The notes under the pieces are model-generated. The model saw nothing but the letters and a program-made list of their open reading frames with translations. It was not told the DNA's origin and searched no databases. DNA of 64,000 nt from Endozoicomonas sp. SCSIO W0465 (GTDB lineage: Bacteria; Pseudomonadota; Gammaproteobacteria; Pseudomonadales; Endozoicomonadaceae): contig NZ_CP092417.1 of assembly GCF_023716865.1 (NCBI RefSeq), positions 3,450,001-3,514,000 on the forward strand. The letters are read 5' to 3'. This document shows positions 37,235-47,130 of this stretch, one piece after another; within the stretch, counting starts at the first letter, position 1, and the number at the start of each line of letters is the position of its first letter. The position numbers were made by a program, and so were the translations under genes.

Positions 37235-37751
37235 TAGGTGCTCTTGCCTTATTCAATATTGCAGAAGATCATCAGCCGATTACCGAACGTATCACTGCAT
37301 CATCCATTGACAATGGCAGAGGCAAATGGCTGGTTTACTGGCCGGCTCGACGCCAATGCTTCAGCCATTCTGATCTGCCTGAAATACGGCTTGGTCAGAA
37401 TGGTTCAGATCTGATGCTGTTCTATCCTGAAGAGTCATTGGTTTGTCTTGGGTTGGAAGATAAGATTCTGCCTGCTTGTGCGGTTTTTGATCAGATGGTG
37501 TATAGGAAAGACAGCGGCGTGCGCCTTGAAGGTCGGCTCAGACAGGGGGGGAGGCTGGTAATTTTCAGTGAGCATCCAGTGTTGGAAATCCGTATTAATG
37601 GGCAGGAGAACGATTGGGAGGAGTCAGACAATTTGTATCTGGTACATTGTTCTGAATGGAAAGAGGAAATCTTTCTGGAATGCTTTGCCGGCCTTGGTGC
37701 CTGAACTACTGGCCGGCAGCAAGTCTGCTGCCGGGCTTGAATGCTGTCGAT

Positions 37752-38606
37752 TTAATGGTGCAGATGATCTGCAGCATACAGCGTGTTCTCAAGGAGTGTT
37801 GCCACGGTCATTGGGCCAACACCACCAGGAACCGGGGTGATCCATGATGCTCTTTCTTGCGCTGCATCAAACTCCACATCGCCAACCAGTCTGCCATCTT
37901 CCATCCGGTTGATACCAATATCAATGACCACCGCTCCGGGCTTAATCCATGCGCCCTTAACCAGCCCGGGTTTGCCTGCGCCTACCACCAGAATATCTGC
38001 TCGGGCTACTTCGACGGCAAGATCTTCAGTAAAGCGATGAGTGGTGGTTGTGGTACAGCCTGCCAGTAACAATTCCATGGTCATTGGCCGACCCACAATA
38101 TTGGAGGCGCCGACAATAACGGCATTCTTGCCCCGAATGGACTGACCTGTACTTTCCAGTAATGTCATAACCCCTTTCGGTGTGCATGGGCGCAGCAGTG
38201 GGATACGCTGAACCAGTCTGCCAATGTTGTAAGGATGAAAGCCATCGACATCTTTGTCAGGACGGATACGCTCAATCACCAGCTCGCTATTAATATGCTC
38301 AGGTAAAGGTAGCTGTACCAGGATGCCATCAATTTCCGGGTCAGTATTCAGGCTGTCGATCAGCTCCAGCAGTTGCTGCTCGCTGGTGGTGGCTGGCAGG
38401 TCGTGGGATACGGACTTGAAGCCCACCCGTTCGCAGTCCTGTCTTTTTTTTCCTACATAAACTTTTGAAGCGGGGTCGTTGCCAATCAGAATAACGGCCA
38501 ACCCCGGAGCCCGGAGGCCTTGTAGCGATCTTTTTTTAACCTGTTCGGCGATGGAGTTGGTCAGTTGCAGGGCAATGGCTTTGCCATCAATAATATTTGC
38601 TGTCAT
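37752..38606 (-). CDS. folD: methylenetetrahydrofolate dehydrogenase / cyclohydrolase
   Basis: FolD interconverts 5,10-methylene-, methenyl- and 10-formyl-tetrahydrofolate with NADP, supplying one-carbon units for purine and formyl-Met synthesis. The 284-aa protein shows the family patterns VGKKRQDCERVGF (catalytic Lys), DGILVQLPLPEHI, GASNIVGRPMTMELL and PVPGGVGPMTVATLLENT. Length matches E. coli FolD (288 aa). It remains intact between two inverted IS4-type copies. Confidence 0.97.
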   Translation of the reverse strand: MTANIIDGKAIALQLTNSIAEQVKKRSLQGLRAPGLAVILIGNDPASKVYVGKKRQDCERVGFKSVSHDLPATTSEQQLLELIDSLNTDPEIDGILVQLPLPEHINSELVIERIRPDKDVDGFHPYNIGRLVQRIPLLRPCTPKGVMTLLESTGQSIRGKNAVIVGASNIVGRPMTMELLLAGCTTTTTHRFTEDLAVEVARADILVVGAGKPGLVKGAWIKPGAVVIDIGINRMEDGRLVGDVEFDAAQERASWITPVPGGVGPMTVATLLENTLYAADHLHH

Positions 38607-38881
38607 ATGTGCTGGGGCCTGTTGCTGACAATATCGGATGATTGGCGAATTGAAATGATCGGTAGTTTAACAGCGGCAGGGGTGTGTTGACATATTTGTT
38701 GATATAAGACCTTAATTCCCGCTTAAGAATGGATAGCTGATCAGATACTCTGTACCAGAAGCAAATTTGTACAGTTTTCATACAGGGTCGATAAAATGCT
38801 ATCCAAATCAGCTCGTATTCATGGTGCAACCTGTGTGTTTTGCGTTCAATTATCACCCTTTAGGTAAAGCAGGGCTCCACA
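38607..38881. other. folD upstream region up to the IS1380 remnant
   Basis: About 275 nt should contain the folD promoter. No gene or repeat is evident. An apparent + strand frame across 38767-39033 runs into the IS1380 transposase 3' end and is not credible. Confidence 0.4.
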
Positions 38882-39059
38882 GCACTCTGTGTTATTCGTC
38901 AAGTCGGCAATCTTGGACTGATCAGCTGCAAATCGGCGGAGGCTTCATGTCCAGCCTGTTGCTGATCTCCAACAGCCATCCTAGATCTGCAGCCGTTTTG
39001 ACGAACCACAATGTCCACTTTTTACCGCTATAGGTTAACCGGCCCACTTAAGGTAGACA

Positions 39060-40337
39060 TTAAGCCCCACCCACCGCACAAAGGCCTAATCTTGTACGCC
39101 CTGAACAACCATCCCGTGCAGGGTGTTCTCGTTTCGCATTATTTCCCCAGAAGTCCAGTAGCTTTTTAATGCATGAGACCAATGACTTTCCTGCATTCAT
39201 CAACGATGAAATCACATTACCAAACAGGTGAGTCCCACTTTTCATCACCTTGTGCGTCGAGATTTCCTCAATGCTCCCACTTTCACAGAGGTTCGCCTGT
39301 GCAGCATGGGCAAGGTACCTTTTCAACGTCACAACCACAAAGGACATCAGAATCAGGCTAAACACCAGTGTCGCTGATTTGGTGTTAAAACGATGCCACC
39401 CTGAATAGGATTTGATCTCTTTGAAAATCAGCTCTATCTGCCACCGTAGACGATAGGCCTGGAGCACATCACTCAAGGTGAACTCCACCCGGTTCAGGTT
39501 GGTCACAACGAAAACCCACTTCTGTTTTTTGTCATTCCAGCGGACAACCAAGCGGAATGGCCAGGCTTTGAATCCCGGCCATTCTACATCCAGGTCGAGG
39601 CACTGGTCTTTGGGGAAGCCAGACAGTACATCCTTCAGTTTTTGTCCTTTGTAGCGATTGAGATTCTTGCCATCCTCCCGTACCGCGCTGAGTATCGTCG
39701 GGTTGATACTCTGAGGTGCCTTGCAGATAAAAGAACCCTCCCTGTCATCAATAGCGGCAAAGAGTTCCAGCTCAAAATAACCGGCATCCATTAGCATCAG
39801 GATATAGGCCATGGATGTTGGCAGTGGTGGCAGACAGTCTCTTTCTGAACGGGTATCTTCAGTCAGCTGCACCCGCACCAGGTTGTTGGTGAGAAGATCC
39901 ATTGTCGTATGAAGCTCGACGGCAGCAGGACTGACCGTTGAGAACCTGCCGGGAAATGCTTCTTTCAGGGCATCATAGACAGCTTGTGACGAACCGTCCT
40001 GAATCAGAATGTGCTCAAACTCTGAAAATGGACTGTCTTCATCAAACGCCATGACTTTGCGGGAAAATATTTCCAGACACTGCACCCATAGCCACAGGAT
40101 AAGAGTAGGCAGCGCGTCCTTTTTAGCTTGATTTGCCCAAGAACGATAAGAGACATTCAGCCCCGTCAACTCGTTAAATTTACGGTGTAGATCCGCCTGG
40201 GTATCGCAGTTTCCATCACCAGCGAGGGCATCGATCAGTGAGAGGATAAAATCCAAAGGACGGATATCTCGCTGTCGTATAGTAAAACCAAGCTGTTCCG
40301 CCATACTTAGGAGTTCTGACCGGTCGAAACAGGTCAA
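39060..40337 (-). CDS. IS4-family transposase type 2 (intact copy)
   Basis: The product is 425 aa (TTG start at 40337; an ATG 11 codons in is an alternative). DDE-type segments are EHILIQDGSSQAVYDALKEA, ILMLMDAGYFELELFAAID and YRLRWQIELIFKEIKSYSGWHRF, the YREK-like region of IS4 transposases. MITE-B sits about 26 bp upstream of the start codon and may separate the gene from its promoter. Confidence 0.92.
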   Translation of the reverse strand: MTCFDRSELLSMAEQLGFTIRQRDIRPLDFILSLIDALAGDGNCDTQADLHRKFNELTGLNVSYRSWANQAKKDALPTLILWLWVQCLEIFSRKVMAFDEDSPFSEFEHILIQDGSSQAVYDALKEAFPGRFSTVSPAAVELHTTMDLLTNNLVRVQLTEDTRSERDCLPPLPTSMAYILMLMDAGYFELELFAAIDDREGSFICKAPQSINPTILSAVREDGKNLNRYKGQKLKDVLSGFPKDQCLDLDVEWPGFKAWPFRLVVRWNDKKQKWVFVVTNLNRVEFTLSDVLQAYRLRWQIELIFKEIKSYSGWHRFNTKSATLVFSLILMSFVVVTLKRYLAHAAQANLCESGSIEEISTHKVMKSGTHLFGNVISSLMNAGKSLVSCIKKLLDFWGNNAKREHPARDGCSGRTRLGLCAVGGA

Positions 40338-40362
40338 CAGTTTTTTTCAACTAATCTACTAT

Positions 40363-40522
40363 GGCTCTATTTTGATTACGAACTGCTCTACAGTGAAAAC
40401 TGACTGTAGGTCACGAAAAACAAGGATTGAGCAACATTACCGGACAATATGCTGACAACCTTTGTAGATAAAGGGCTTCAGCAATGTTCAACCCAGTAGC
40501 AGTCTGAAATCCTACAAGAGCC
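40363..40522. mobile_element. MITE-B copy 1 (160 bp, reverse orientation)
   Basis: The ends are GGCTCTATTTTGATTACGAA and GGCTCTTGTAGGATTTCAGA (reversed), with a perfect 8-bp TSD, TCTACTAT (40355-40362 and 40523-40530). Comparison with IS4-type copy A shows the uninterrupted target. Other copies are at 44768 and 48556. Confidence 0.95.
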
Positions 40523-42304
40523 TCTACTATTTGCAGTACTCATCTTGTTCAGCCATTGATAATGGTTTCGAAGCTTTATTGTGGCTGTTCAAGGTGGGTT
40601 CTGCCGCCGGAAACGAACCTTTTTTGAGCTTAATGTCTACCCTAAGAACCGGCCCACTGACCGGATCACTTTCCTGATCAGCGGGCGAATACCATGTCTT
40701 CTCTCTTTCTCTGGCAAAGCCTTGTACTGCAAAGCTCTCAGTAAAATCTGTGCCATTTGACCACAGGCGTAAAAAGCCTGATTGGCGTGAAATGAGCGAC
40801 AGGGTGGATGGTGCAAATCCAGATCAATCAGTGGACCTTTCTGGGCATTCTCCTGCCCCTGCTTCTCCCGGTGGCGACGCACCAGTTCTGCCAACGGCAG
40901 ATCAGAGCGGCTGACCAGTATCACTGAGTAGCGGGGCACTGCCAGCCACTGTTTTCCGTCATGCCAGCGGCGGGTCACGACATACGTCTGCTGACGGTTC
41001 CACCCGGCAGGCTGGTGATAAGACAGGATCGCCTCTTCTGTGTTGTCACTGCGGATAGGCGTCCAGGCACTTTTGGGTAAACCCTCAATACAATCGAGTA
41101 CTGGACGGCAGTAGTTGTCATTGGTGACGCTGATAGAGAAGTCCCACGGACGGGCTTCAAACCATTCCACAACCTGTTTTCTGTAGTAGGCATTGTCCAT
41201 TCTGGCCCAAACGGGGATGTCGTCACTCACCAAAGGCACGACATCATTCTCAAGCTGCTCTTGCCAGCCATAACAAACGTCAGAAGCCCCTGGGTTGAGG
41301 CGGGCACTGGCCCACAGGTGCCCGATAAAAATACTGTGGAGCCAGTACTGCCGACTGCCGCTGTAGCCGACTTTAGCTTCCTGAAACAGATGGCCATCCA
41401 CCTCAATCTCCGTTCCATCAAGAAAGATCGGAAGGTAACTTTTCTCCTTAACGACGTGTTCAATAACATCGGGGGCTACCTGTCGGCAGAGATCACGAAT
41501 AACGCCGTACAACGCCTTCACAGAATCGGCTTTGAACCGGGAAAGATACTCTCCCATTCGCCTTGAGCCTCTGACATCTTCGAGGCCAAGCAGACTGACG
41601 GTTGGCCTGTCTTTTTGCAGAATATCCATATCAGAAAGGTGTCCGTTACCCGCACAGAAGTTGTAAATCAGTCCCAGCAGGCTGTCTTTATCATCACAAC
41701 CTCGGTTACGTTTTTTGAGCTGGATATGGGTTGATAACTGCTCAGGCAATTTGAAACGACGGGCAAGGCGGGCGATAAAAAGAGCCCCAGCCATACCGGT
41801 TAGTTTAGCGTCAGTGAATTCGATCTCGATTTTTTCAGGCTTGGGAATTATCATCGTACTGCGTCCCTGTGTTGCACCTCGCAGGTGCTTCGTTGTTTGC
41901 ACAGATATTTTACCTGAACAGCACAGAGGGCGCTCCTTCCAGCCGACACAGCCTTTCATTTTCAAATCATTACCTGATTACCACCGACCCTACGTCGTGA
42001 GCCAGCTGCTATAATAAACGTCGATAGTCATGTGTTTTGGAGGTAAAACTGATGTGTAAAAACACCATTCAGTTCCAAAAAGGCCTTGGCATTATGCAAT
42101 TTCTGGCTAATTACGGCAGTGAAGAGCAGTGTGAGAACGCGCTGTCCTCTTGGCGCTGGCCAGATGGCTTCCAATGCCCGAAGTGTGGCTCCCGCAGTTT
42201 CTGCAAGCTTCACCGGAAAGCTGAATTCCAGTGCAATTGCTGCCGTTGCCAAACCTCGCTTACCAGTAACACTATCTTTGACTCAACAAAGCTGCCTCTA
42301 GCTA

Positions 42305-44005
42305 GTTCTCGTCCAAAAACGCATCAGGCAATCATAATTAGATTGTACGTTCGTTTTTATATTTCCTGAAATTCCAGAGAGCCGCAAAAACTCTTCCCTT
42401 TTTTTCTCTAATCTGGGACGGATATTGGAGAAAAACGCGAAAAGCAGGCAGAAAACATCCTCCCACCATGCTGGAAAGGTACTTTCATGTAGCGTGGAGG
42501 TGGCTATCAGGATGGTGCCGGGTGTCTGGCCAGAATCACCAGGTTGTAACAGACCACCGATAACCAGCAATGAGAATCAAAACGCTCAGAACCCTTGCAG
42601 TGGCAACGTGATAGCCCAAAACATCTCTTTAGCCACGAAATTCCCGCTTCAATACCTGCCCGGAAGCGAAAGAGCGTTTTATACACATACTGACTTTTAG
42701 TCATCTCTTCGACTTCAAGTCCGCGCTTCTTATTAAAAGCTACATCGCTGATTCCCATGGCCTTGGCTTTTTCCAAATTAGCGCGACACGCGTATCCGCC
42801 GTCACCGCTTGTCTGGCGAGGTACACGACCATAAATTTCTTTTTGTCTTTCCATCATCGGAATGAATTGGTCCGAATCCGCTGGGTTACCTTCCTCAATA
42901 ACCAGGTCCAGGATCAATCGACTTTTTCCCTGAACCAGGTTCAGTTTATGGCCATACTGTACTTGCCGCCTGTCTTTTACGATGATATCCGTATGGGGTT
43001 CATACAGGCTAACCACTTTTTCCTGGGCTGGCACCTTTTCACCCTTAAAGACCCTGCGCTCTGTCTGGGAGACTATTGCATCCACCAGGGGTAACAGGTG
43101 ATCCACATCGGCCTGCCACTTGTCGGCATCATCAGCCAGGAGACACTGCCCCTGCTGACGGGCGTTTGCTAGCGTGACAGTAGCTTCGATAAGTACCTTC
43201 CGGGATTTTCGGGTCAACTGCAGCAGTTTTTTATAATGCTGATGCCGCTCTTCTTTGCCAGCGTAGATGCATTTTCTGGCCGCATCTTTTACGGCTCGGT
43301 TGTGATGGGTATATTCATAAAGCGGTGTCGCTGTCAGTGTTTGTCCCCGTTCCAGCAGCCGACAAATTTCTTTAACGGAACTGGCTAAAAGATCACTGTC
43401 GCAAGGAGGTTTGATATCCGATTCGGTGACTGTGCTGTCAATAGCCACAGTGCGCCCTTTTTCAATACCCTGATCTTTAGCGGTCATTAGCTGACAGTTA
43501 TTAATCCGTTCCCATGTAGATGCAGTAAGAAGGCTGATGAGCCCATGCAAACTGGAGCGACTGGGGCGCTGGTTTGGTTCGAGGCGACAAAAGTCTCGAA
43601 AGAGCATGGAGTCCATCAAAACAAACGACAAGTAGTCATAATCACAATTCAAATACTGTTTCAGGAGTGCCGCACGAAGAACGGATTCTGCTGATAGTCC
43701 GTTCCGCCCAGTGTTCTGTTTATCACCAGAACTTAAGTCCTCATAAATCCAGTCATTGAACTGTGGATGGGCGTCAAGCCATTGCGAGATACCGGAAAGC
43801 TGGGAGCAGATTTCATGAGGTACGTAATGGAGTTCCATACTACACTGCGGGTTGCGTTTTTTGCGCATTTGGAGTCCTCTGTTTTTGGCAATCCCTTATG
43901 TTTCTTGCTCTTGGGAAGTTTAGTCGCCAGATAGCAGTAGGGCTCCACTTAATTTTTCAGGATAAAATCTACAGTTTTCAATTGGTTGTGTTTTTGGACG
44001 AGAAC
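42305..44005 (-). mobile_element. ISNCY/IS1182-like insertion sequence, copy 2
   Basis: This is 1701 bp, with a perfect 6-bp TSD, TAGCTA (42299-42304 and 44006-44011). The 6-bp value is confirmed because it is the length that restores the host transposase frame. It is inverted relative to copy 1 at 23059. Confidence 0.95.
42507..43868 (-). CDS. transposase, ISNCY/IS1182-like, copy 2
   Basis: The 453-aa protein is identical in sequence to the product of 23196-24557, with the same DUF772-like N-terminal domain and DDE core segments. It is intact. Confidence 0.85.
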   Translation of the reverse strand: MRKKRNPQCSMELHYVPHEICSQLSGISQWLDAHPQFNDWIYEDLSSGDKQNTGRNGLSAESVLRAALLKQYLNCDYDYLSFVLMDSMLFRDFCRLEPNQRPSRSSLHGLISLLTASTWERINNCQLMTAKDQGIEKGRTVAIDSTVTESDIKPPCDSDLLASSVKEICRLLERGQTLTATPLYEYTHHNRAVKDAARKCIYAGKEERHQHYKKLLQLTRKSRKVLIEATVTLANARQQGQCLLADDADKWQADVDHLLPLVDAIVSQTERRVFKGEKVPAQEKVVSLYEPHTDIIVKDRRQVQYGHKLNLVQGKSRLILDLVIEEGNPADSDQFIPMMERQKEIYGRVPRQTSGDGGYACRANLEKAKAMGISDVAFNKKRGLEVEEMTKSQYVYKTLFRFRAGIEAGISWLKRCFGLSRCHCKGSERFDSHCWLSVVCYNLVILARHPAPS

Positions 44006-44767
44006 TAGCTACCTGGTTTCTGGGTATCTATCTCGTCACCCAGAATAAAGCGGGGATTTCTTGCCTGACGCTTCATCGACAACTTGGCATTTCCTACAAT
44101 GCCGCATTGCGCATGAAACACAAACTCATGCAGGTCATGATGGAAAGAGATAACAGCTGGCAGTTGAGTGGTTTTGTTCAGATTGATGACGCCTATTGGG
44201 GCGGAGAGCGCCACGGAGGCCGCCGGGGCAGAGGCTCAGAGAACAAAGCCCCCTTCGTGGCCGCAGTTCAGACAGATGCTGATAACCACCCTATCTACAT
44301 GAAGTTCAATGCCGTTGATAACTTCCGGCGAAAAACCATTCAGGAGTGGGCAGAACATGCCCTGAAAAAGGGTGTCCGGGCCGTCAGCGATGGCTTGTCC
44401 TGTTTCCGGGGTATTGAAGATGCCGGATGCCAGCACACAGCCATCATTACCGGTGGTGGGCATGCATCCATGGAGAATGAGTTGTTCACCTGGGTAAATA
44501 CCATGCTGGGAAACGTGAAAACAGCGATTACCGGTACTTACCATAAGCTCGACCCCAAGCATCTGGGCCGTTATCTATCAGAGTTCAACTATCGGTTTAA
44601 CCGGCGTTTTGATATGCCTTCAATGATCTCAAGGCTAGGTCGGGCTGCAGTCAATACAGCACCGATGCCGGATCGACTTCTCAAACTGCCAGACGTCCAG
44701 TGGAAACCGGGTTAGCCATCAACCGATAATTGAAAGTCAGTTGACGTATTAATATCATTATTTCGAA

Positions 44768-44927
44768 GGCTCTTGTAGGATTTCAGACTGCTACTGGGTT
44801 GAACATTGCTGAAGCCCTTTATCTACAAAGGTTGTCAGCATATTGTCCGGTAATGTTGCTCAATCCTTGTTTTTCGTGACCTACAGTCAGTTTTCACTGT
44901 AGAGCAGTTCGTAATCAAAATAGAGCC
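44768..44927. mobile_element. MITE-B copy 2 (160 bp)
   Basis: Same ends and interior as the copies at 40363 and 48556. The flanking repeat is TTTCGAA on both sides (7 bp, offset by one base from a full 8-bp duplication), so this may be an older insertion. It is intergenic, downstream of the broken IS1595-type transposase. Confidence 0.88.
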
Positions 44928-45143
44928 TTTCGAATGATGATGTGGGTCTTTGCTTGTTCGGAGCGGTTATGAAACCGAATTTAGTTGATAATCTGGAGAA
45001 CAAGCCGTCATGATGCCTGCTCCACCGGTAATACTGGAGAGGTTCTATTATTTCTTTACCGGGTTATAGACATAAAGAATGAAAAGCTGCACGTATATTC
45101 TTAAATTATCTTTCCCTGTGTCATGACGTACGATCAGTGGTAA
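44928..45143. other. intergenic remnant between two mobile elements
   Basis: About 216 nt separate MITE-B copy 2 from the IS1595-type copy 2 TSD. I see no gene, repeat or clear regulatory site in it. Confidence 0.4.
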
Positions 45144-45151
45144 TCAAATCA

Positions 45152-46183
45152 GGCTCTTTTCCAATTCCAGACTGCTATGTAACCAGCAAGTTGACTAAGG
45201 GCTGAAGAAGACTTTTGCCTCTTCGGCCAATATTATGCAAAAACTCAAAAAAGCCAAGGTAAAGGGGTAAAGCCTCTTGGGATATTCCCCTGTGAGGCCT
45301 TAGCCACGAGCGTAGAAGTGACCAAAACCCCTCCATAGTATTAACATGCACCTCGTAAATACCGTCTTTGTCATCATCACGAGCATACTCACCTTTGCCG
45401 TGACAGACCGTTTTATGTCTGAAGCCCCAGCTTTCAAGGTCATCATAGATGTTGTATTCATCGGTATAAATCTGGCTCTGTGGGGCTACGTGTTTCTTGA
45501 TAAATGGTTCGATTGTCGCCTTCTTAACGTTCGACAGCATGTTGATAATGACCTGACCTCCCCTTTGAATCATTCCCAATACCGGCGGTTTGTCTTTTTC
45601 AAGAGTCCCACGGCCCGGAGCGCCTTTAAGCCTTCTTTTTCTCGGTGGACGATCCAGATTTTTTTAATGCTTCAGGGTGTCCCTTGTGACCAGCTACAAT
45701 GTAGACCTCGTCGAATTCAACTTCGCCATCAAGAATCACTTCAGGCTTTCGGTCAACAACACCATTTCGTAAGACTGTGGTCATATGGTGTGCATCACTG
45801 ACACACAGATCAAGTTCCTGAGCTATCTGGCTGTTGGAGACGTTCAGCCCCATTAAATAGAGACAGGCAATCCAGACTTTGAGTGGTCGGTGGTGTCCTG
45901 CGAAAACCGTATTTGTCAGGTCATCGAAGTAGCGCTTACAGGACTTACAGTAATAGTGCTGGCACTCTACCTGCACATTGTCGTGTCCATTCTTTTTGAC
46001 ATTCTCAGAATCACAGTGCGGACAGAGAACAGTGCCATCTGGCCAGCGGTTCTCACGGATCATCTCAAAGCAGGTGTCATTACTGATGAGATCTGAGATT
46101 CGGCCTATATTCATGGTCAATGCTGGCGATGGCTAATTATATCCACCAAGGATAGTTCAGCAGTTCGGAATTCGAAAAGAGCC
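45152..46183 (-). mobile_element. IS1595-type insertion sequence, copy 2
   Basis: This is a 1032-bp element with ends matching copy 1 and its own perfect 8-bp TSD, TCAAATCA (45144-45151 and 46184-46191). The target resembles that of copy 1 (TTAAATCA), sharing AAATCA. It lacks the 2-base insertion of copy 1. Confidence 0.95.
45175..46120 (-). pseudogene. IS1595-type transposase, one frameshift
   Basis: The N-terminal zinc ribbon and first half are intact from 46120 to a TAA at 45626, directly after an A5 run. The rest continues in the +1 frame as KRRLKGAPGRGTLEKDKPPVLGMIQRGGQV and onward to LLQPLVNLLVT. One base change in frame gives 314 aa. The same frameshift is present in copy 1. It is either a programmed shift or an inherited defect in an element moved in trans. 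Confidence 0.88.
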
Positions 46184-46380
46184 TCAAATCATTAAGCGGG
46201 ACTTAAGGAAACTGGTTTAAACATACGTTTGAACCCTTATTGACGTACTGGTAGACTTCGAGTGCACAGATGTGTGAACACAGGTTGCTGAATGATAATA
46301 AAATTTGTCTGTCCGGTTGTTCGTTATCTGTTCGATAATTCAAGATCAAGCCAATAACGATAAGGGAAGGCTGCGAACTC

Positions 46381-47130
46381 ATGAAAATATTAGTAGCCGT
46401 CAAAAGAGTCATTGACTATAACGTCAAGGTTCGGGTGAAGGCGGATAACACTGACGTCGATCTCACCAACGTCAAAATGGCAATCAATCCTTTCTGTGAA
46501 ATTGCTGTTGAAGAAGCCGTAAGACTGAAAGAGAAAGGTGTTGCCACAGAAATCGTTGCGGTATCCCTTGGAGCCAAAGAGTGCCAGGAGCAGATACGGA
46601 CGGCATTGGCTCTTGGTGCAGACCGTGGCATTCAGGTTCAGACTGATCAGCTACTGGGTTCCCTGGCAGTTGCCAAACTGCTTAAGGCCATTGTTGATGA
46701 AGAAAAGCCTGACCTTGTTCTTCTGGGTAAACAATCCATCGACAGTGACAATGGCCAGACCGGTCAGATGCTTGCTGCACTGGCCGGTATGTCTCAGGCA
46801 ACTTATGCCTCAGAAGTCAATGTTGATGGAGACAACGTTAATGTGACCCGTGAAGTGGATGGTGGATTGCAGACATTAAGTCTGAAACTGCCCGCAGTGA
46901 TCACCACGGATTTGCGTCTTAATGAGCCACGCTATGCATCGCTGCCCAATATTATGAAAGCCAAGCGTAAGCCTCTGGACGTTAAAACACCAGAAGATCT
47001 GGGCGTTACAGTGTCATCTACTTTAACCACCATCAAAGTAGAGCCACCTGCAGAACGACAGGCGGGTATCAAGGTGGCCAGCGTGGATGAGCTGGTAGAA
47101 AAATTAAAAAATGAGGCGAAGGTGATCTAA
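46381..47130 (+). CDS. etfB: electron transfer flavoprotein, beta subunit
   Basis: The 249-aa protein starts MKILVAVKRVIDYNVKVRVKAD and has the ETF-beta signature region DLRLNEPRYASLPNIMKAKRKPLD. With EtfA it forms an FAD/AMP heterodimer that takes electrons from acyl-CoA and other dehydrogenases to ETF:ubiquinone oxidoreductase. It overlaps etfA by one base (TAATG), so the two are co-translated. It lies 190 nt downstream of IS1595-type copy 2. Confidence 0.97.
   Translation: MKILVAVKRVIDYNVKVRVKADNTDVDLTNVKMAINPFCEIAVEEAVRLKEKGVATEIVAVSLGAKECQEQIRTALALGADRGIQVQTDQLLGSLAVAKLLKAIVDEEKPDLVLLGKQSIDSDNGQTGQMLAALAGMSQATYASEVNVDGDNVNVTREVDGGLQTLSLKLPAVITTDLRLNEPRYASLPNIMKAKRKPLDVKTPEDLGVTVSSTLTTIKVEPPAERQAGIKVASVDELVEKLKNEAKVI

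Larger units (their letters stand above)
34173..37704 (+). pseudogene. GH36 / raffinose synthase-Sip1-type glycosidase, split by an IS4-type IS
   Basis: The 5' part (34173-35803) encodes the Sip1/GH36 core: YLGWCSWDACYLDVNEDAV, then VKWMLVDDGWSEEKDRRLLSW, then GVDFIKVDVQSN, which carries the likely nucleophile Asp, and DWDMWWTIHEDSDAHALLRAMSGGPIYTSDPFG. The 3' part (37245-37704) continues ALFNIAEDHQPITERI and ends ECFAGLGA. Removing the 1431-bp IS and one 10-bp TSD gives one 696-aa frame. Family members act on alpha-galactosides such as raffinose. The interrupted product keeps most catalytic residues but loses about 150 C-terminal residues, so it is probably inactive. Confidence 0.88.
39047..40646 (-). 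mobile_element. IS4-family insertion sequence type 2, copy B
   Basis: This copy is 1600 bp, which equals 1432 bp of IS plus 168 bp from an inner MITE and its TSD. A perfect 10-bp TSD, AACCGGCCCA, lies at 39037-39046 and 40647-40656. It is inserted into the IS1380 transposase gene. Unlike copy A, its transposase gene is intact. Confidence 0.95.
38922..41854 (-). pseudogene. IS1380-family transposase, split by IS4-type copy B
   Basis: The start is taken at ATG 41854 (MIIPKPEKIEIEFTDAKLTG). The body contains LPIFLDGTEIEVDGHLFQEAKVGYSGSRQYWLHSIFIG and VWARMDNAYYRKQVVEWFEAR, typical of IS1380 DDE cores. At 40656 the frame runs into the inserted IS; it resumes at 39036 as LTYSGKKWTLWFVKTAADLGW and stops at 38922. 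Removing the insert and one 10-bp TSD gives 440 aa. The interruption removes only about the last 35 residues. Confidence 0.9.
38882..41931 (-). mobile_element. IS1380-family element, interrupted (ends approximate)
   Basis: The limits are tentative. An imperfect inverted pair, GCACTCTGTGTTATTC at 38882 and GCCCTCTGTGCTGTTC (reversed) ending at 41931, brackets the transposase, but no convincing TSD was found. The element contains IS4-type copy B (39047-40646), which itself contains MITE-B: three layers of insertion. Confidence 0.55.
42052..44715 (+). pseudogene. second IS1595-type (ISXO2-like) transposase, split by ISNCY-like copy 2
   Basis: The start ATG 42052 is preceded by GGAGG. The first part has a zinc ribbon (CPKCGSRSFCKLHRKAEFQCNCCRCQTS) and reads STKLPLA up to the insert. 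It resumes at 44012 as TWFLGIYLVTQNKAGIS, with FVQIDDAYWGGERHGGRRGRGSENK and HASMENELFTWVNTMLGN. Removing the 1701-bp IS and one 6-bp TSD gives a continuous 318-aa frame. It differs clearly from the IS1595-type element at 8723 and 45152. I could not define the ends of this element. Confidence 0.9.

Noticed and set aside
38767..39033. 88-codon + strand frame upstream of folD
   Set aside because: It runs into the 3' end of the IS1380 transposase on the other strand and has no family or start support.
38882..41931. Exact ends and TSD of the IS1380 element
   Set aside because: Only an imperfect inverted pair was found; a GCTCC repeat nearby is offset by 3 bases on one side, so it was not called a TSD.
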